From contig JAIEOP010000057.1 of the NCBI GenBank assembly GCA_019750465.1, forward strand, positions 1-46,129: a stretch of DNA of 46,129 bases, in the 5' to 3' direction. Below the pieces are notes generated by a model. The model had not been told where the DNA came from. It saw nothing but the letters and a program-made list of their open reading frames with translations, and did not search any database. Source of the DNA: Acetobacteraceae bacterium (GTDB lineage Bacteria; Pseudomonadota; Alphaproteobacteria; Acetobacterales; Acetobacteraceae). Made by a program: the position numbers and the translations under genes. This document shows, in pieces, positions 8,220 to 16,152 of this stretch. Every line of letters starts with the position of its first letter. The stretch's first letter is position 1.

Positions 8220-8280
8220 CCTGACGTGGCGCGCCGGTGCTGTCATGCCCCGGCGCGCCATGGCATGCTCCCACGTCAGG
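8220..8280. promoter_or_regulatory. Nested inverted repeat between divergent genes (candidate operator)
   Basis: Two perfect inverted repeats share this divergent intergenic region. The outer arms are CCTGACGTGG (8220-8229) and CCACGTCAGG (8271-8280). The inner arms are TGGCGCGCCGG (8227-8237) and CCGGCGCGCCA (8250-8260) with a 12-nt spacer. It lies 30 bp upstream of the SDR start (8190) and 22 bp upstream of the alcohol-dehydrogenase start (8303). It could be a binding site for a dimeric regulator or a DNA/RNA hairpin. No regulator gene is in the neighbourhood. Confidence 0.5.
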
Positions 8281-8302
8281 AACGAAACGGGGGAACAGGA
8301 CC

Positions 8303-9451
8303 ATGAGCGGACGGATCCATCGCTGGCCGGCGCAGCAGCGCGTGCGCCATGGCGGCTCGGTGGCGGAGATGCTGCCGCCGGAGATAGAGGGCTGCGAGCG
8401 CGTCGTGCTGGTCACCACGCGCTCGCTCGCCGACAGCGCCATCGCCGCGGCGACGCGCGCGGCCATCGGCAACCGCCTGGCCGGCGAGACCAGCCGCATG
8501 GCGGCGCATTCGCCGATCCCCGACGTGATGGCCCTGGCGGCGCTGCTGCGCGAGGCCCGGGCCGACCGCGTGGTGGCGCTCGGCGGCGGCAGCGTGATCG
8601 ACGGCGCGAAGGTCGCCTGCTACGCGGTCTGGCACGGGCTGGAGGACAAGGCCGCGCTGCTGCCCCACGTGGCCAGCCGCGCCGCGGAGGGCGATCCCTG
8701 GGAGGACACGCCGCGCGTGCCGCGCATCACGGCGATCCCGACCACGCTCTCGGCGGCCGAGTTCGCGCCCTATGCCGGCGTCACCGACAAGGAGGCGGGC
8801 CGCAAGCTGCGCTTCACCTCGGCCATGCAGGTGCCGATCGCCGTGCTGCTCGATCCGGCGGCGACGCTGGAGACGCCGGCGGAGCTGCTGCTCTCCTCCG
8901 GCATCCGCGCGGTGGACCACTGCGTGGAGCGCTGGTGCTCCACCGCCGCGCAGCCCTTCTCGGACGCGGTGTCGCTGCGGGCCATGCACATGCTGGCCGA
9001 GAGCCTGCCGGCCATCCATCGCAACCCTGGGGACGTGGCGGCGCGCGCGCTGGCGCAGCAGGCGATGTGGCTTTCCGTCATGGGCGGCTGGGCCGGCGTG
9101 CCGACCGGGGCAAGCCATGGCATCGGCTATATCCTCGGCGGCGCGAGGGGCGTGCCGCACGGCATCACCTCCTGCCTCTCGCTGCCGGCGGTGCTGCAAT
9201 GGAATGCGCCGGTGAACGCGGCGCGGCAGGGCGACGTGGCGCGCATCTTCGGCGGCGCGGAGGGGCATTCGGCGGTGCGCGACTTCGTGCGCGGCCTCGG
9301 CCTGCCGGTGCGGCTGCGCGATGTCGGCATCCCGGAGAGCGAGATCCCCGACCTGGCGGCGCGGTGGGACGGCGGGGCACCGATCGCGCTCAATCCCCGT
9401 CCCGTGCGCAACGCCGCGGATCTGGAGGAGATCATGCGGCTGGCGGCATGA
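8303..9451 (+). CDS. Iron-containing alcohol dehydrogenase (maleylacetate-reductase-like)
   Basis: 382 residues preceded by GGGGGAACAGGACC. Family features are the NAD-binding GGGSVIDGAK, the IPTTLSAAEF segment shared with maleylacetate reductases, and the metal-binding His region GASHGIGYILGGARGVPHG. Full length. It reduces a carbonyl or oxidises an alcohol with NAD(H) and a divalent metal. The IPTTLS motif points to the maleylacetate-reductase branch, but no ring-cleavage dioxygenase lies nearby, so the substrate is unassigned. It is divergent from an SDR across the inverted repeat at 8220-8280 and 96 bp upstream of a flavin monooxygenase on the same strand. Confidence 0.88.
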   Translation: MSGRIHRWPAQQRVRHGGSVAEMLPPEIEGCERVVLVTTRSLADSAIAAATRAAIGNRLAGETSRMAAHSPIPDVMALAALLREARADRVVALGGGSVIDGAKVACYAVWHGLEDKAALLPHVASRAAEGDPWEDTPRVPRITAIPTTLSAAEFAPYAGVTDKEAGRKLRFTSAMQVPIAVLLDPAATLETPAELLLSSGIRAVDHCVERWCSTAAQPFSDAVSLRAMHMLAESLPAIHRNPGDVAARALAQQAMWLSVMGGWAGVPTGASHGIGYILGGARGVPHGITSCLSLPAVLQWNAPVNAARQGDVARIFGGAEGHSAVRDFVRGLGLPVRLRDVGIPESEIPDLAARWDGGAPIALNPRPVRNAADLEEIMRLAA

Positions 9452-9547
9452 CGCCGCCCATGATGGGCCTTGCATCGCCCCCGCAACCGGCGCGAGCATC
9501 GGCACAACCGGGCGCCCCCGCGCACCGGCAGGAGAGGAGACCGCATC

Positions 9548-10663
9548 ATGGACTTCGGCTATTTCGCCATGCCCTCGCACCCGCCGGAGCGCGGCCTGAA
9601 GGCAGGCCACGACTATGACCTCTCCGTGCTGCGCGACCTCGATCGGCTCGGCTTCACCGAGGCCTGGATCGGCGAGCACCACACCGCGCCCTGGGAGCCG
9701 CACCCCGCCCCCGACCTGCTGATCGTCGAGGCGCTGCGCCAGACCGAGCGGCTGCGCATCGGCCCGGGCGGCTTCCTGCTGCCCTACCACCACCCGGCCG
9801 AGCTCGCTAACCGCGTCGCCATGATGGACCACCTGAGCGAGGGCCGCCTGGTCTTCGGCGTCGCGGCGAGTGGCCTGCCCAGCGACTGGGCGATGTTCAA
9901 CGTGGACGGCATGTCGGGCGCCAACCGCGACATGACGCGCGAGGCGCTCGACATCATCCTGAAGCTGTGGACCTCCGACCAGCCCTTCCACTACGAGGGC
10001 AAGTACTGGAAGGTGGACCGGCCGGAGACGATGTTCGGCTTCCTCAAGCCGCACATCAAGCCGTTCCAGTCGCCGCACCCGCCGATCGGCGTGGCGGGGC
10101 TTTCCAAGAATTCCGATACGCTGAAGCTCGCCGGCGAGCGCGGCTTCCTGCCCCTGTCGCTGAACCTGAACCCGGCCTACGTCGCCTCGCACTGGGATGC
10201 GGTGGAGGCGGGCGCGCGCAAGACCGGCCGCACGCCGTGGCGCGGCGACTGGCGCCTGGTGCGCGAGGTCTTCGTCGCCGAGACCGACGAGGAGGCCTGG
10301 CGGCTCTCCGTCGGCGGCATGATGGGCCGCATGATGGGCGAGTACTTCCTGCCGCTGCTGTCGAATTTCGGCTTCAAGGAATACCTGAAGCACCAGCCCG
10401 ACGTCGCCGACAGCGACGTCACGGTGGAGTACTGCGCGCATCACAACTGGATCGTGGGCTCGCCGAAGACCGTCGTGGAGAAGCTCGAGAAGGTCTACGC
10501 CGAGTGCGGTGGCTTCGGGCAGATCCTGGTCTTCGGCTTCGACTACATGGAGAACGCCGAGGCCTGGAGCACCTCGCTCGGCATGCTGCAGTCGGAGGTG
10601 CTGCCGAAGGTGAAGCACCTGCTGCCGGCGCGGCCGGAGGCGCAGCGGGCAGCCGCGGAGTAG
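9548..10663 (+). CDS. LLM class flavin-dependent oxidoreductase
   Basis: 371 residues with a GGAGAGGAGA ribosome site. Luciferase-like (bacterial luciferase alpha-type) TIM barrel: MDFGYFAMPSHPPER, FTEAWIGEHHTAPWE, LPYHHPAELANRVAMMDHLS and GRLVFGVAASGLPSDW are the usual FMN-binding and dimer blocks. The late IVGSPKTVVEKLEKVY is the typical C-terminal signature. It uses reduced FMN and oxygen for a monooxygenation; no flavin reductase is encoded nearby. It probably forms a short operon with the Fe-type alcohol dehydrogenase and is followed by a strong hairpin at 10674-10710. Confidence 0.92.
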   Translation: MDFGYFAMPSHPPERGLKAGHDYDLSVLRDLDRLGFTEAWIGEHHTAPWEPHPAPDLLIVEALRQTERLRIGPGGFLLPYHHPAELANRVAMMDHLSEGRLVFGVAASGLPSDWAMFNVDGMSGANRDMTREALDIILKLWTSDQPFHYEGKYWKVDRPETMFGFLKPHIKPFQSPHPPIGVAGLSKNSDTLKLAGERGFLPLSLNLNPAYVASHWDAVEAGARKTGRTPWRGDWRLVREVFVAETDEEAWRLSVGGMMGRMMGEYFLPLLSNFGFKEYLKHQPDVADSDVTVEYCAHHNWIVGSPKTVVEKLEKVYAECGGFGQILVFGFDYMENAEAWSTSLGMLQSEVLPKVKHLLPARPEAQRAAAE

Positions 10664-10673
10664 ACGCAGGGCT

Positions 10674-10710
10674 CGCTTCTCCCCGCCGCCGCTGCCGGCG
10701 GGGAGAAGCG
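10674..10710. terminator. Perfect 14-bp hairpin between convergent genes
   Basis: Arms CGCTTCTCCCCGCC (10674-10687) and GGCGGGGAGAAGCG (10697-10710) pair perfectly around a 9-nt loop. It sits 10 bp after the monooxygenase stop and 18 bp before the convergent DUF2256 stop, so it can terminate both. There is no long T-run, so any Rho-independent activity is inferred from position and stem strength only. Confidence 0.6.
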
Positions 10711-10712
10711 GG

Positions 10713-10744
10713 TCAGCCCTGAGCCGGATCAGCCCTGAGCCGGA
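10713..10744. repeat. 16-bp perfect tandem duplication
   Basis: TCAGCCCTGAGCCGGA occurs twice head to tail (10713-10728, 10729-10744). The second copy supplies the stop codon and last codons of the minus-strand DUF2256 gene, so a copy-number change here would alter or duplicate its C-terminus. Confidence 0.85.
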
Positions 10745-10902
10745 GAGGTGTCGCCCTTCGGTGCGGTGGCGGCGCGGCATCGGCGCGAGCAGTATCTCAC
10801 CTGATCCCAGTCGCGCGCCCATGTCCTGCGCCATGCGAAGGGCCGGCCGCACCGGGCGCAGATCCTGGTCGGCAGATCCACCTTGCGGGGCGCCCGCGCC
10901 AT
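10729..10902 (-). CDS. DUF2256 domain protein (small Cys-rich zinc-finger-like)
   Basis: 57 residues starting MARAPRKVDLPTRIC, read from the DNA. The family pattern is clear: CARCGRPFAWRRTWARDWD, then YCSRRC, giving a CxxC...CxxxC pair that should bind one zinc. It starts 4 bp after the SDR stop and ends in the 16-bp tandem duplication. DUF2256 proteins are often encoded near photolyase/cryptochrome genes in Proteobacteria; none is within this window. It is the last gene of a DUF3429-SDR-DUF2256 operon. Confidence 0.85.
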   Translation of the reverse strand: MARAPRKVDLPTRICARCGRPFAWRRTWARDWDQVRYCSRRCRAATAPKGDTSPAQG

Positions 10903-10906
10903 GGCG

Positions 10907-11584
10907 CTACCAGGGCACAGGCTGGCCGCGCCAGTCGAGGAAGCCGCCGGTCTGCGCCGGCGTCAGCGCCTCGACAACCGCCAGGAGGTCCGCCGCCGCC
11001 GCCGCCGGCGAACGCAGCGCCAGCCCGGTTTTCGCGAAGGGCGCCGAGAGGGGCGTCGCCACCGTGCCCGGATGCAGCGCCACGCAGACCGCTTCCGGGT
11101 GGGTGCGGGCCAATTCGATGGCGGCGGTGCGGACCAGCTGGTTCAGTGCCGCCTTGGCCGCGCGGTAGCCGTACCAGCCGCCCAGCCGGTTGTCGCCGAT
11201 GCTGCCCACGCGCGCGGACAGGGTCGCGAAGACGGCCCGCCCCTGGCGCGGCAGCAGCGGCAGGAAATGCTTCATCAGCAACGCGGGGCCGATGGCATTC
11301 AGCGCGAAATTGCGGGCCAGCGCGGCGGCATCCAGTTCGCGCCAGCTCCGCTCCGGGCGCTGCGCCGTGTCGTGCAGGAAGCCCGTGGCGTCGAACACCA
11401 GGCGGAGTTGGCCCTCGGGCAGGGCCCTGGCCGCAGCCACGATGCTGGCTTCATCCGTGAGATCGAGCATGGGCCGGCGGAGCGCCACAACCGCGGCATG
11501 GCGAGGGTCCGCGCGCAGCGCATCAGCCAGCGCGCCGCCGATGCCGCCCCCGGCGCCGACCACCACCGCGACCGCCCCCCGCAT
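10907..11584 (-). CDS. SDR family protein (C-factor-like)
   Basis: 225 residues starting MRGAVAVVVGAGGGIGGALA. The cofactor motif is GAGGGIG; the middle reads FDATGFLHD instead of the usual NNAG; the active-site region is TLSARVGSIGDN and YGYRAAKAALN with Tyr and Lys retained. ALHPGTVATPLS and GGFLDWRGQPVPW at the end are characteristic of the C-factor-like SDR subgroup. The start overlaps the DUF3429 stop by ATGA and its own stop lies 4 bp from DUF2256, so the three are translationally coupled. The substrate is unknown. Confidence 0.88.
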   Translation of the reverse strand: MRGAVAVVVGAGGGIGGALADALRADPRHAAVVALRRPMLDLTDEASIVAAARALPEGQLRLVFDATGFLHDTAQRPERSWRELDAAALARNFALNAIGPALLMKHFLPLLPRQGRAVFATLSARVGSIGDNRLGGWYGYRAAKAALNQLVRTAAIELARTHPEAVCVALHPGTVATPLSAPFAKTGLALRSPAAAAADLLAVVEALTPAQTGGFLDWRGQPVPW

Positions 11585-12015
11585 CAGGCGAAAAGCCCGA
11601 GCAGCAGCGCCCCCATGGCACCGAGGGAGAGCGGCAGGCGCAGCCGCGGATACCAGGCCGGCGCGAAGGCGACGCGTCGGTCCGCCCACAGCATCACCGC
11701 GAATCCCGTGGCGAGCAGCGCCAGCCCCGGCGCGACAGGCAGCAGCAGCGCCGACCAGCCCAGCAGCGATGGCAGCACGCTGACGCCGAGCCGCGCCGGG
11801 AGGGCACCGGCATCCCCCTCGGCCATCGCCAGCCCCCAGCGGATGCCGCCGAGAAAGGACAGGATCACCGCGCCATAGGCCAGCAAGGCCCGCAGGGCCA
11901 AATCGGGCGCCAGCGTGCCGGGAAGCATCGCGGCGAGGGACGCCGCCGCGAAGGGCAACAGCCCGGCGAAGCCAAGCAGCCCGGCAGCGCGGGGAATGGG
12001 GGTGGCGTGGGTCAT
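11584..12015 (-). CDS. DUF3429 family membrane protein
   Basis: 143 residues starting MTHATPIPRAAG. Four to five hydrophobic segments are visible: LLGFAGLLPFAAASLAAML, ALLAYGAVILSFLGGIRWGLAM, LLGWSALLLPVAPGLALLAT, and a last LSLGAMGALLLGLFA. The ILSFLGGIRWGLA block is the family signature. Inner-membrane location is expected; the function is unknown. It heads the operon with the C-factor SDR and DUF2256. Confidence 0.85.
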   Translation of the reverse strand: MTHATPIPRAAGLLGFAGLLPFAAASLAAMLPGTLAPDLALRALLAYGAVILSFLGGIRWGLAMAEGDAGALPARLGVSVLPSLLGWSALLLPVAPGLALLATGFAVMLWADRRVAFAPAWYPRLRLPLSLGAMGALLLGLFA

Positions 12016-12102
12016 GGTCGTGCGCCCGGGCGGAGTCGGAGGCCGCGCATATGGCGGCGGGCGGCGGATGCTCAACCGGGTCGGCGCGTCATGATCCAGG
12101 CA

Positions 12103-12516
12103 TCACACCTCGACCACAACATACTCCTCCTGCACCGCGACGGGCACGCTCTCCGCCACGTAGGGGCCCTTCACCAGCGCCGCGCCGCTTTCGCGCGTCG
12201 CGGCGTAGGCGCGGGCCTTCAGCCGCGAGGGCTCGCACCAGCTCTGGCCGGTGCGGATGTCGAATTCCCAGCCATGCCAAGGGCAGCGCAGCAGCTCGCC
12301 AGGGCGGGAGTGGCTGTAGCAGCCGGGCCTGTCGCTCTCGCTCAACCCCACGCGCAGCCCGAGCCCCAGCGGCGCGCCCTCATGCGGGCAGCGGTTGACC
12401 AGTGCGAAGAACTCGCCGCCGAGGTTGAACACGGCGATCTCGCGCCCCCGCACCGTGACGATGCGGCTCTCCCCCTCGGGCAGCTCCGCCGCCCGCAGCA
12501 CCACATGCCGCGCCAT
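12103..12516 (-). CDS. Rieske 2Fe-2S domain protein (ferredoxin type)
   Basis: 137 residues, one Rieske domain. The ligands are Cys43/His45 in NRCPHEGAPLG and Cys78/His81 in LRCPWHGWEFD, the standard CxH...CxxH pair, with an unusually long 32-residue insert between them containing a further Cys66. There is no oxygenase alpha-subunit domain and no signal peptide, so it is a soluble electron carrier or a sensor domain. The start overlaps the upstream amidohydrolase stop by ATGA. It is the third gene of an amidohydrolase-amidohydrolase-Rieske operon. Confidence 0.9.
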   Translation of the reverse strand: MARHVVLRAAELPEGESRIVTVRGREIAVFNLGGEFFALVNRCPHEGAPLGLGLRVGLSESDRPGCYSHSRPGELLRCPWHGWEFDIRTGQSWCEPSRLKARAYAATRESGAALVKGPYVAESVPVAVQEEYVVVEV

Positions 12517-13625
12517 CAGCCGAGGCAGTACACGGCCATGGCGTTGTCGCGGAAGATCGCGCGGCGCTCCGCCTGGCTCATCTGCACCGGCAGGGCATGG
12601 CGTGGATCGTCGCTGTCCCAGTGCGGGTAGTCGGAGGCGAAGCAGACGCGGTCCCAGCCGATCCAGTCGAAGAGGTCGCGCAGGTGCCGCGGATCCTCCG
12701 GCTCGTCGGCGGGCTGGGTGGTGTACCAGAGCCGCTCGCGCAGCGTGTCCGAGGGCGGGCGCCGCACCGCCGGCAGCTCGCCGCGGAAGCGCTGCCACAG
12801 ATCGTCCAGGCGCCAGCCCAGCGCCGGCACCCAGCCCAGCCCGGCCTCGATGGCCACCATGCGCAGGCGGGGGAAGGCCTCGAACACGCCCTCGAAGATC
12901 ATGGAGGTGAGCATGGCTTCCATGGCGAAGCCGTTGCTGTCCTTCTCCTCGGCGTAGAAGCTGCAATGCCCGGCGCCGCCGGTGACCGCGTAGCCGTTCA
13001 GCCCGCCGACATGGCAGCCCAGCGTGATGTCGTGCTCCTGCGCGGCCTGGAAGATCGGCCAGTAGCGGCGGCGGCCCATGGGTTCGAGGTTGCGCGGCAT
13101 GACCATCACCTGCGCATAGCCGCCGCGCCGGGCGCAGCGCGCGATCTCGGCCGCGGCGCTCCCGGCATCCTCCTGGCTGACCATGATGGAGCCGCGCAGC
13201 CGCTTCTCGCGCGCCAGCCACTCGGCCGCCTGCCAGTCGTTGACGGCGCTGCACAGCGCCGCGGCATAGCCGAGGTTGCGCTGCCGCGCCGCGGTCGGCC
13301 AGAGCACCTGCAGCACGCCGATCTCGATGTCGTGCGGGTCGAGGTGCTGGGCGCGCATGAAGTCGAGGTCGCTGCCCGGCGGCCCGCCGCCAGGCGGCCA
13401 GGTATCGAGGCGGGAGAGCGCGGGCGTCGGCTTCGGGTAGGGATGCGCCTCGGTGTAGGGCGAGACCAGGAAATTGCCGAACTGGTCGAAGTAGTCGTGC
13501 CAGCACGGATCGAGATAGGGGCGGAGATCGGCGGTGGAGCGCACGATCGGGTGGATGTCGCAATCCACCAGCCGCAGCTTCGCGTCCGCCGGCACGGCAA
13601 GGCGCGGATCGACATCGACGGTCAT
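12516..13625 (-). CDS. Amidohydrolase family protein (ACMSD/amidohydrolase-2 type)
   Basis: 369 residues starting MTVDVDPRLAV. TIM-barrel metal hydrolase or decarboxylase: LVDCDIHPIV carries the DxH metal site, GCHVGGLNGY a further metal His, and FASDYPHWDSDD the catalytic Asp near the C-terminus. The PGGGPPGSDLDFMRAQHLD and VLQVLWPTAARQRN blocks are shared with the neighbouring paralogue. The family covers hydrolases and non-oxidative decarboxylases of aromatic acids. The start overlaps the stop of the upstream paralogue, and the stop overlaps the Rieske gene. The reaction is not determined. Confidence 0.88.
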   Translation of the reverse strand: MTVDVDPRLAVPADAKLRLVDCDIHPIVRSTADLRPYLDPCWHDYFDQFGNFLVSPYTEAHPYPKPTPALSRLDTWPPGGGPPGSDLDFMRAQHLDPHDIEIGVLQVLWPTAARQRNLGYAAALCSAVNDWQAAEWLAREKRLRGSIMVSQEDAGSAAAEIARCARRGGYAQVMVMPRNLEPMGRRRYWPIFQAAQEHDITLGCHVGGLNGYAVTGGAGHCSFYAEEKDSNGFAMEAMLTSMIFEGVFEAFPRLRMVAIEAGLGWVPALGWRLDDLWQRFRGELPAVRRPPSDTLRERLWYTTQPADEPEDPRHLRDLFDWIGWDRVCFASDYPHWDSDDPRHALPVQMSQAERRAIFRDNAMAVYCLG

Positions 13626-14728
13626 GCGATCGTCTCCCTCAGGCGCGGGTAGGTGTCCAGCGCGTTCTGCCGCAGCAGCGCCGGCAGCAGCCGCGCCGGG
13701 AGCTGCGGCGGCACGGCGTCCCGGCCCTCGAAGCGCCAGTGCGGGTAGTCGGTGCTGAACAGCAGCATGTGGTCGGCGCCGATGTGCTCCAGCAGCCGCT
13801 CCATCCCCGCCGCGTCGGGCGGGCCCTGCAGCGGCTGGATCGAGAGGCGCACATGCTCGCGGATGATGTCGGCCGGGCTGCGCGTCACCCAGGGCACCTC
13901 GGCGCGCAGGCCGCGCCAGGTCTTGTTCGCGCGCCAGAGGAAGCTCGGCAGCCAGCCGATGCCGGCATCCAGCAGCACCACGCGCAGCGCCGGGTGGTCG
14001 ACGAAGACGCCCTCGTACACCAGGCTCAGCAGCTGCGCCTGGAAGATGTTGGCCTGTGCCGCGTGGTCCTCGGCGTGGAAGCTCGGCCAGCCCGTGGCGG
14101 TCGGCGGGTGGCGGTACTGGCCGCCGGCATGGATGGTCACCGGCAGGCCATGCTTTTCCGCGGCGGCGAAGATCGGCCGGTGCGCGCGGCGGCCGAGCGG
14201 CAGCTCCGTCATCGCCGGCAGCAGCACGGAGACGAAGCGGCGATCGGCGGCGCAGCGCTCGATCTCGGCGGCGGCCTGGTCGGGCGCGTGCGGGGCGACG
14301 GTGATGGCGCCGCGCAGCCGGGGTTCCCGGTCCAGCCAGTCCCGCGCCAGCCAGAGGTTCATGGCGCGGCAGAGTTCGCTCGCCATGTCCTCGGAAAACA
14401 GCGCGGCCGTGCCCCAGAGCGGGTTGCAGATGCCGATCGCGGTGCCGAAGCCGTCAAGCGCCTGCGCCCGCAGCAGATCGAGGCTGCCCCCGGGCGGGCC
14501 ACCGCACGGATCGCGGAAGTCGGGCCGCGCCGCGATCGGCATGGCCGCCTTCCACATCACGCTCTCCAGCGCGTCGATGCCGCGCACCCGCATCTGCTCG
14601 GCCCAGTGCGGATGCATGTGAGGCAACAGCGCCGCCATGTTGGGCACGGCCGGGTGCAGATCGACGTCGATGGCGCCGGTCGTGGCGTGCGGTGCCGGCA
14701 CCGGCAGGGTTGCGGCCTCGCTGGCCAT
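13622..14728 (-). CDS. Amidohydrolase family protein (paralogue of the gene at 12516-13625)
   Basis: 368 residues starting MASEAATLPV. It has the same architecture and nearly the same length as its downstream neighbour: GAIDVDLHPAVPN (metal DxH), GGPPGGSLDLLRAQALD, VTIHAGGQYRHPP (metal His) and LFSTDYPHWRFEG (catalytic Asp). The shared blocks in the same order show a tandem duplication that has diverged strongly. It is first in the operon. The pair could form a heteromer or act on two related substrates; neither is proven. Confidence 0.87.
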   Translation of the reverse strand: MASEAATLPVPAPHATTGAIDVDLHPAVPNMAALLPHMHPHWAEQMRVRGIDALESVMWKAAMPIAARPDFRDPCGGPPGGSLDLLRAQALDGFGTAIGICNPLWGTAALFSEDMASELCRAMNLWLARDWLDREPRLRGAITVAPHAPDQAAAEIERCAADRRFVSVLLPAMTELPLGRRAHRPIFAAAEKHGLPVTIHAGGQYRHPPTATGWPSFHAEDHAAQANIFQAQLLSLVYEGVFVDHPALRVVLLDAGIGWLPSFLWRANKTWRGLRAEVPWVTRSPADIIREHVRLSIQPLQGPPDAAGMERLLEHIGADHMLLFSTDYPHWRFEGRDAVPPQLPARLLPALLRQNALDTYPRLRETIA

Positions 14729-14779
14729 GGCGGTCCTTCCCTCGACGGCGTGGAGTGTGCCGCGCCGCTGCGCGCTTTT

Positions 14780-16027
14780 CTAGGCCGCGAACCGCTCCAC
14801 CGCATAGGGCGCGAGATCTAGGTTCGGCGCCGGTCCCAGCATGGCCCGCGCCAGCCGCGCCCCGGTCGGCGCGGAGCCGGTGAGGCCGAGATGCCCGTGG
14901 CCGAAGGCGCACCACAGCCCGGGCCAGCGCGCCACCGGCCCGATCACCGGCAGGCTGTCCGGCAGGCAGGGGCGGTGGCCCATCCAGAAGCCCTGCGCGC
15001 CGTCGGTGCGCGCCTGCGGGAAGACGCGGCGGAGGTCTTCCAGCAGCAGCGCGGCGCGGTGCGGCGTCGGCGGCGCCTCCAGCCCGCCGAACTCCACCGT
15101 GCCGGCCAGCCGCAGCCCGCCCTCCATGGGCGAGATGAAGGCCTTGCGGTCCGCCGGCACCACGGGGCGCCGCAGCGTGATCCCGGCATCGGGCAGCATC
15201 ACGTGGTAGCCACGCTGCGTCTCCAGCGGCACCCGGATGCCGATCGGCGCCAGCAGCCGCGCCGACCAGGCGCCGGCCGCCAGCACCACCGCATCGGCAG
15301 TGAGCGTCTCCGTCGCCGTGCGCACGCCGCCGATGCGCCCGCCCGCGGTGAGCAGCGCCGCCACCCCTTCCTGCCGGATCGTGCCGCCCAGCCGTTGCAC
15401 GCCGCGCGCCACCACCTGGGCGTGGCGCAGCGGGTTCACGCAGCTGCCCTGCTCCGGGATGAACAGGCCAAGGGCGTAGTCGCCGCGCATATCCGGCTCC
15501 AGCGCGCGGATCGCGTCGGCGCCGTCCAGCTCCTCGATGCGCATGCCGTGCTGGCGGCGCAGGGTCCAGCCGCCCGCGTCCTTCGCGAGCTGCGCGCGGT
15601 CCCGGTACAGGTAGAGCTGGCCGGTCTCGCGGATCAGGTCGAGCGCGCCCTCCTCGGCGAGGATGAGCCGGTGCTGCTCCATGGCATTCCAGAGCAGGAC
15701 CGCCAGCGCCTCGGCGATCCTGGCCACGCGCGCGGGCCGCGCCGCGGCGACGAAGCGCAGCAGCCAGGGTGCCGCCCGCAATGCATAGCGCGGCGGAATG
15801 TGCAGCGCGCCGGCGGGGTCGAGCAGCATGCCCGGCACCTGCCTCAGCACCCCCGGCATGGCCAGCGGCGCGACGGACCCGGCGCTGATCGCGCCCGCGT
15901 TGCCCGAGGACGCACCGCCCTCCCCCGGCGCCGCGCGGTCCAGCACGGTCACGTCGGCGCCACCGCGCGCCAGGTGCCAGGCCGTGCAGAGGCCGACGAT
16001 GCCGGCGCCGACGACGAGAATCTTCAT
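14780..16027 (-). CDS. FAD-dependent oxidoreductase (D-amino acid dehydrogenase-like)
   Basis: 415 residues starting MKILVVGAGIVGLCTAWHLA. DadA-type flavoprotein: GEGGASSGNAGAIS near residue 35, the mid-protein VPLETQRGYHVML, and the C-terminal MGHRPCLPDSLPVIG plus FGHGHLGLTGSAPTG are the classic DadA blocks. It oxidises the alpha-carbon of a D-amino acid and passes electrons to the membrane quinone pool. It lies 51 bp after the amidohydrolase operon start and 125 bp downstream of a Bug binding protein on the same strand, so uptake and oxidation of one substrate is plausible. A second DadA-like gene is at 29941. Confidence 0.9.
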   Translation of the reverse strand: MKILVVGAGIVGLCTAWHLARGGADVTVLDRAAPGEGGASSGNAGAISAGSVAPLAMPGVLRQVPGMLLDPAGALHIPPRYALRAAPWLLRFVAAARPARVARIAEALAVLLWNAMEQHRLILAEEGALDLIRETGQLYLYRDRAQLAKDAGGWTLRRQHGMRIEELDGADAIRALEPDMRGDYALGLFIPEQGSCVNPLRHAQVVARGVQRLGGTIRQEGVAALLTAGGRIGGVRTATETLTADAVVLAAGAWSARLLAPIGIRVPLETQRGYHVMLPDAGITLRRPVVPADRKAFISPMEGGLRLAGTVEFGGLEAPPTPHRAALLLEDLRRVFPQARTDGAQGFWMGHRPCLPDSLPVIGPVARWPGLWCAFGHGHLGLTGSAPTGARLARAMLGPAPNLDLAPYAVERFAA

Positions 16028-16152
16028 GCTTGCCTCAGGCGCCGGCGCCCGCTCCGCGGGCTTGGCTTGCGCGGCACTTGCCGCGGCGCCCGTTCGGGCG
16101 CTCGGCCAGCGGCTGCCGGCCGGGTGGCTGTGCGTCGGCGATCATCCCCGCG

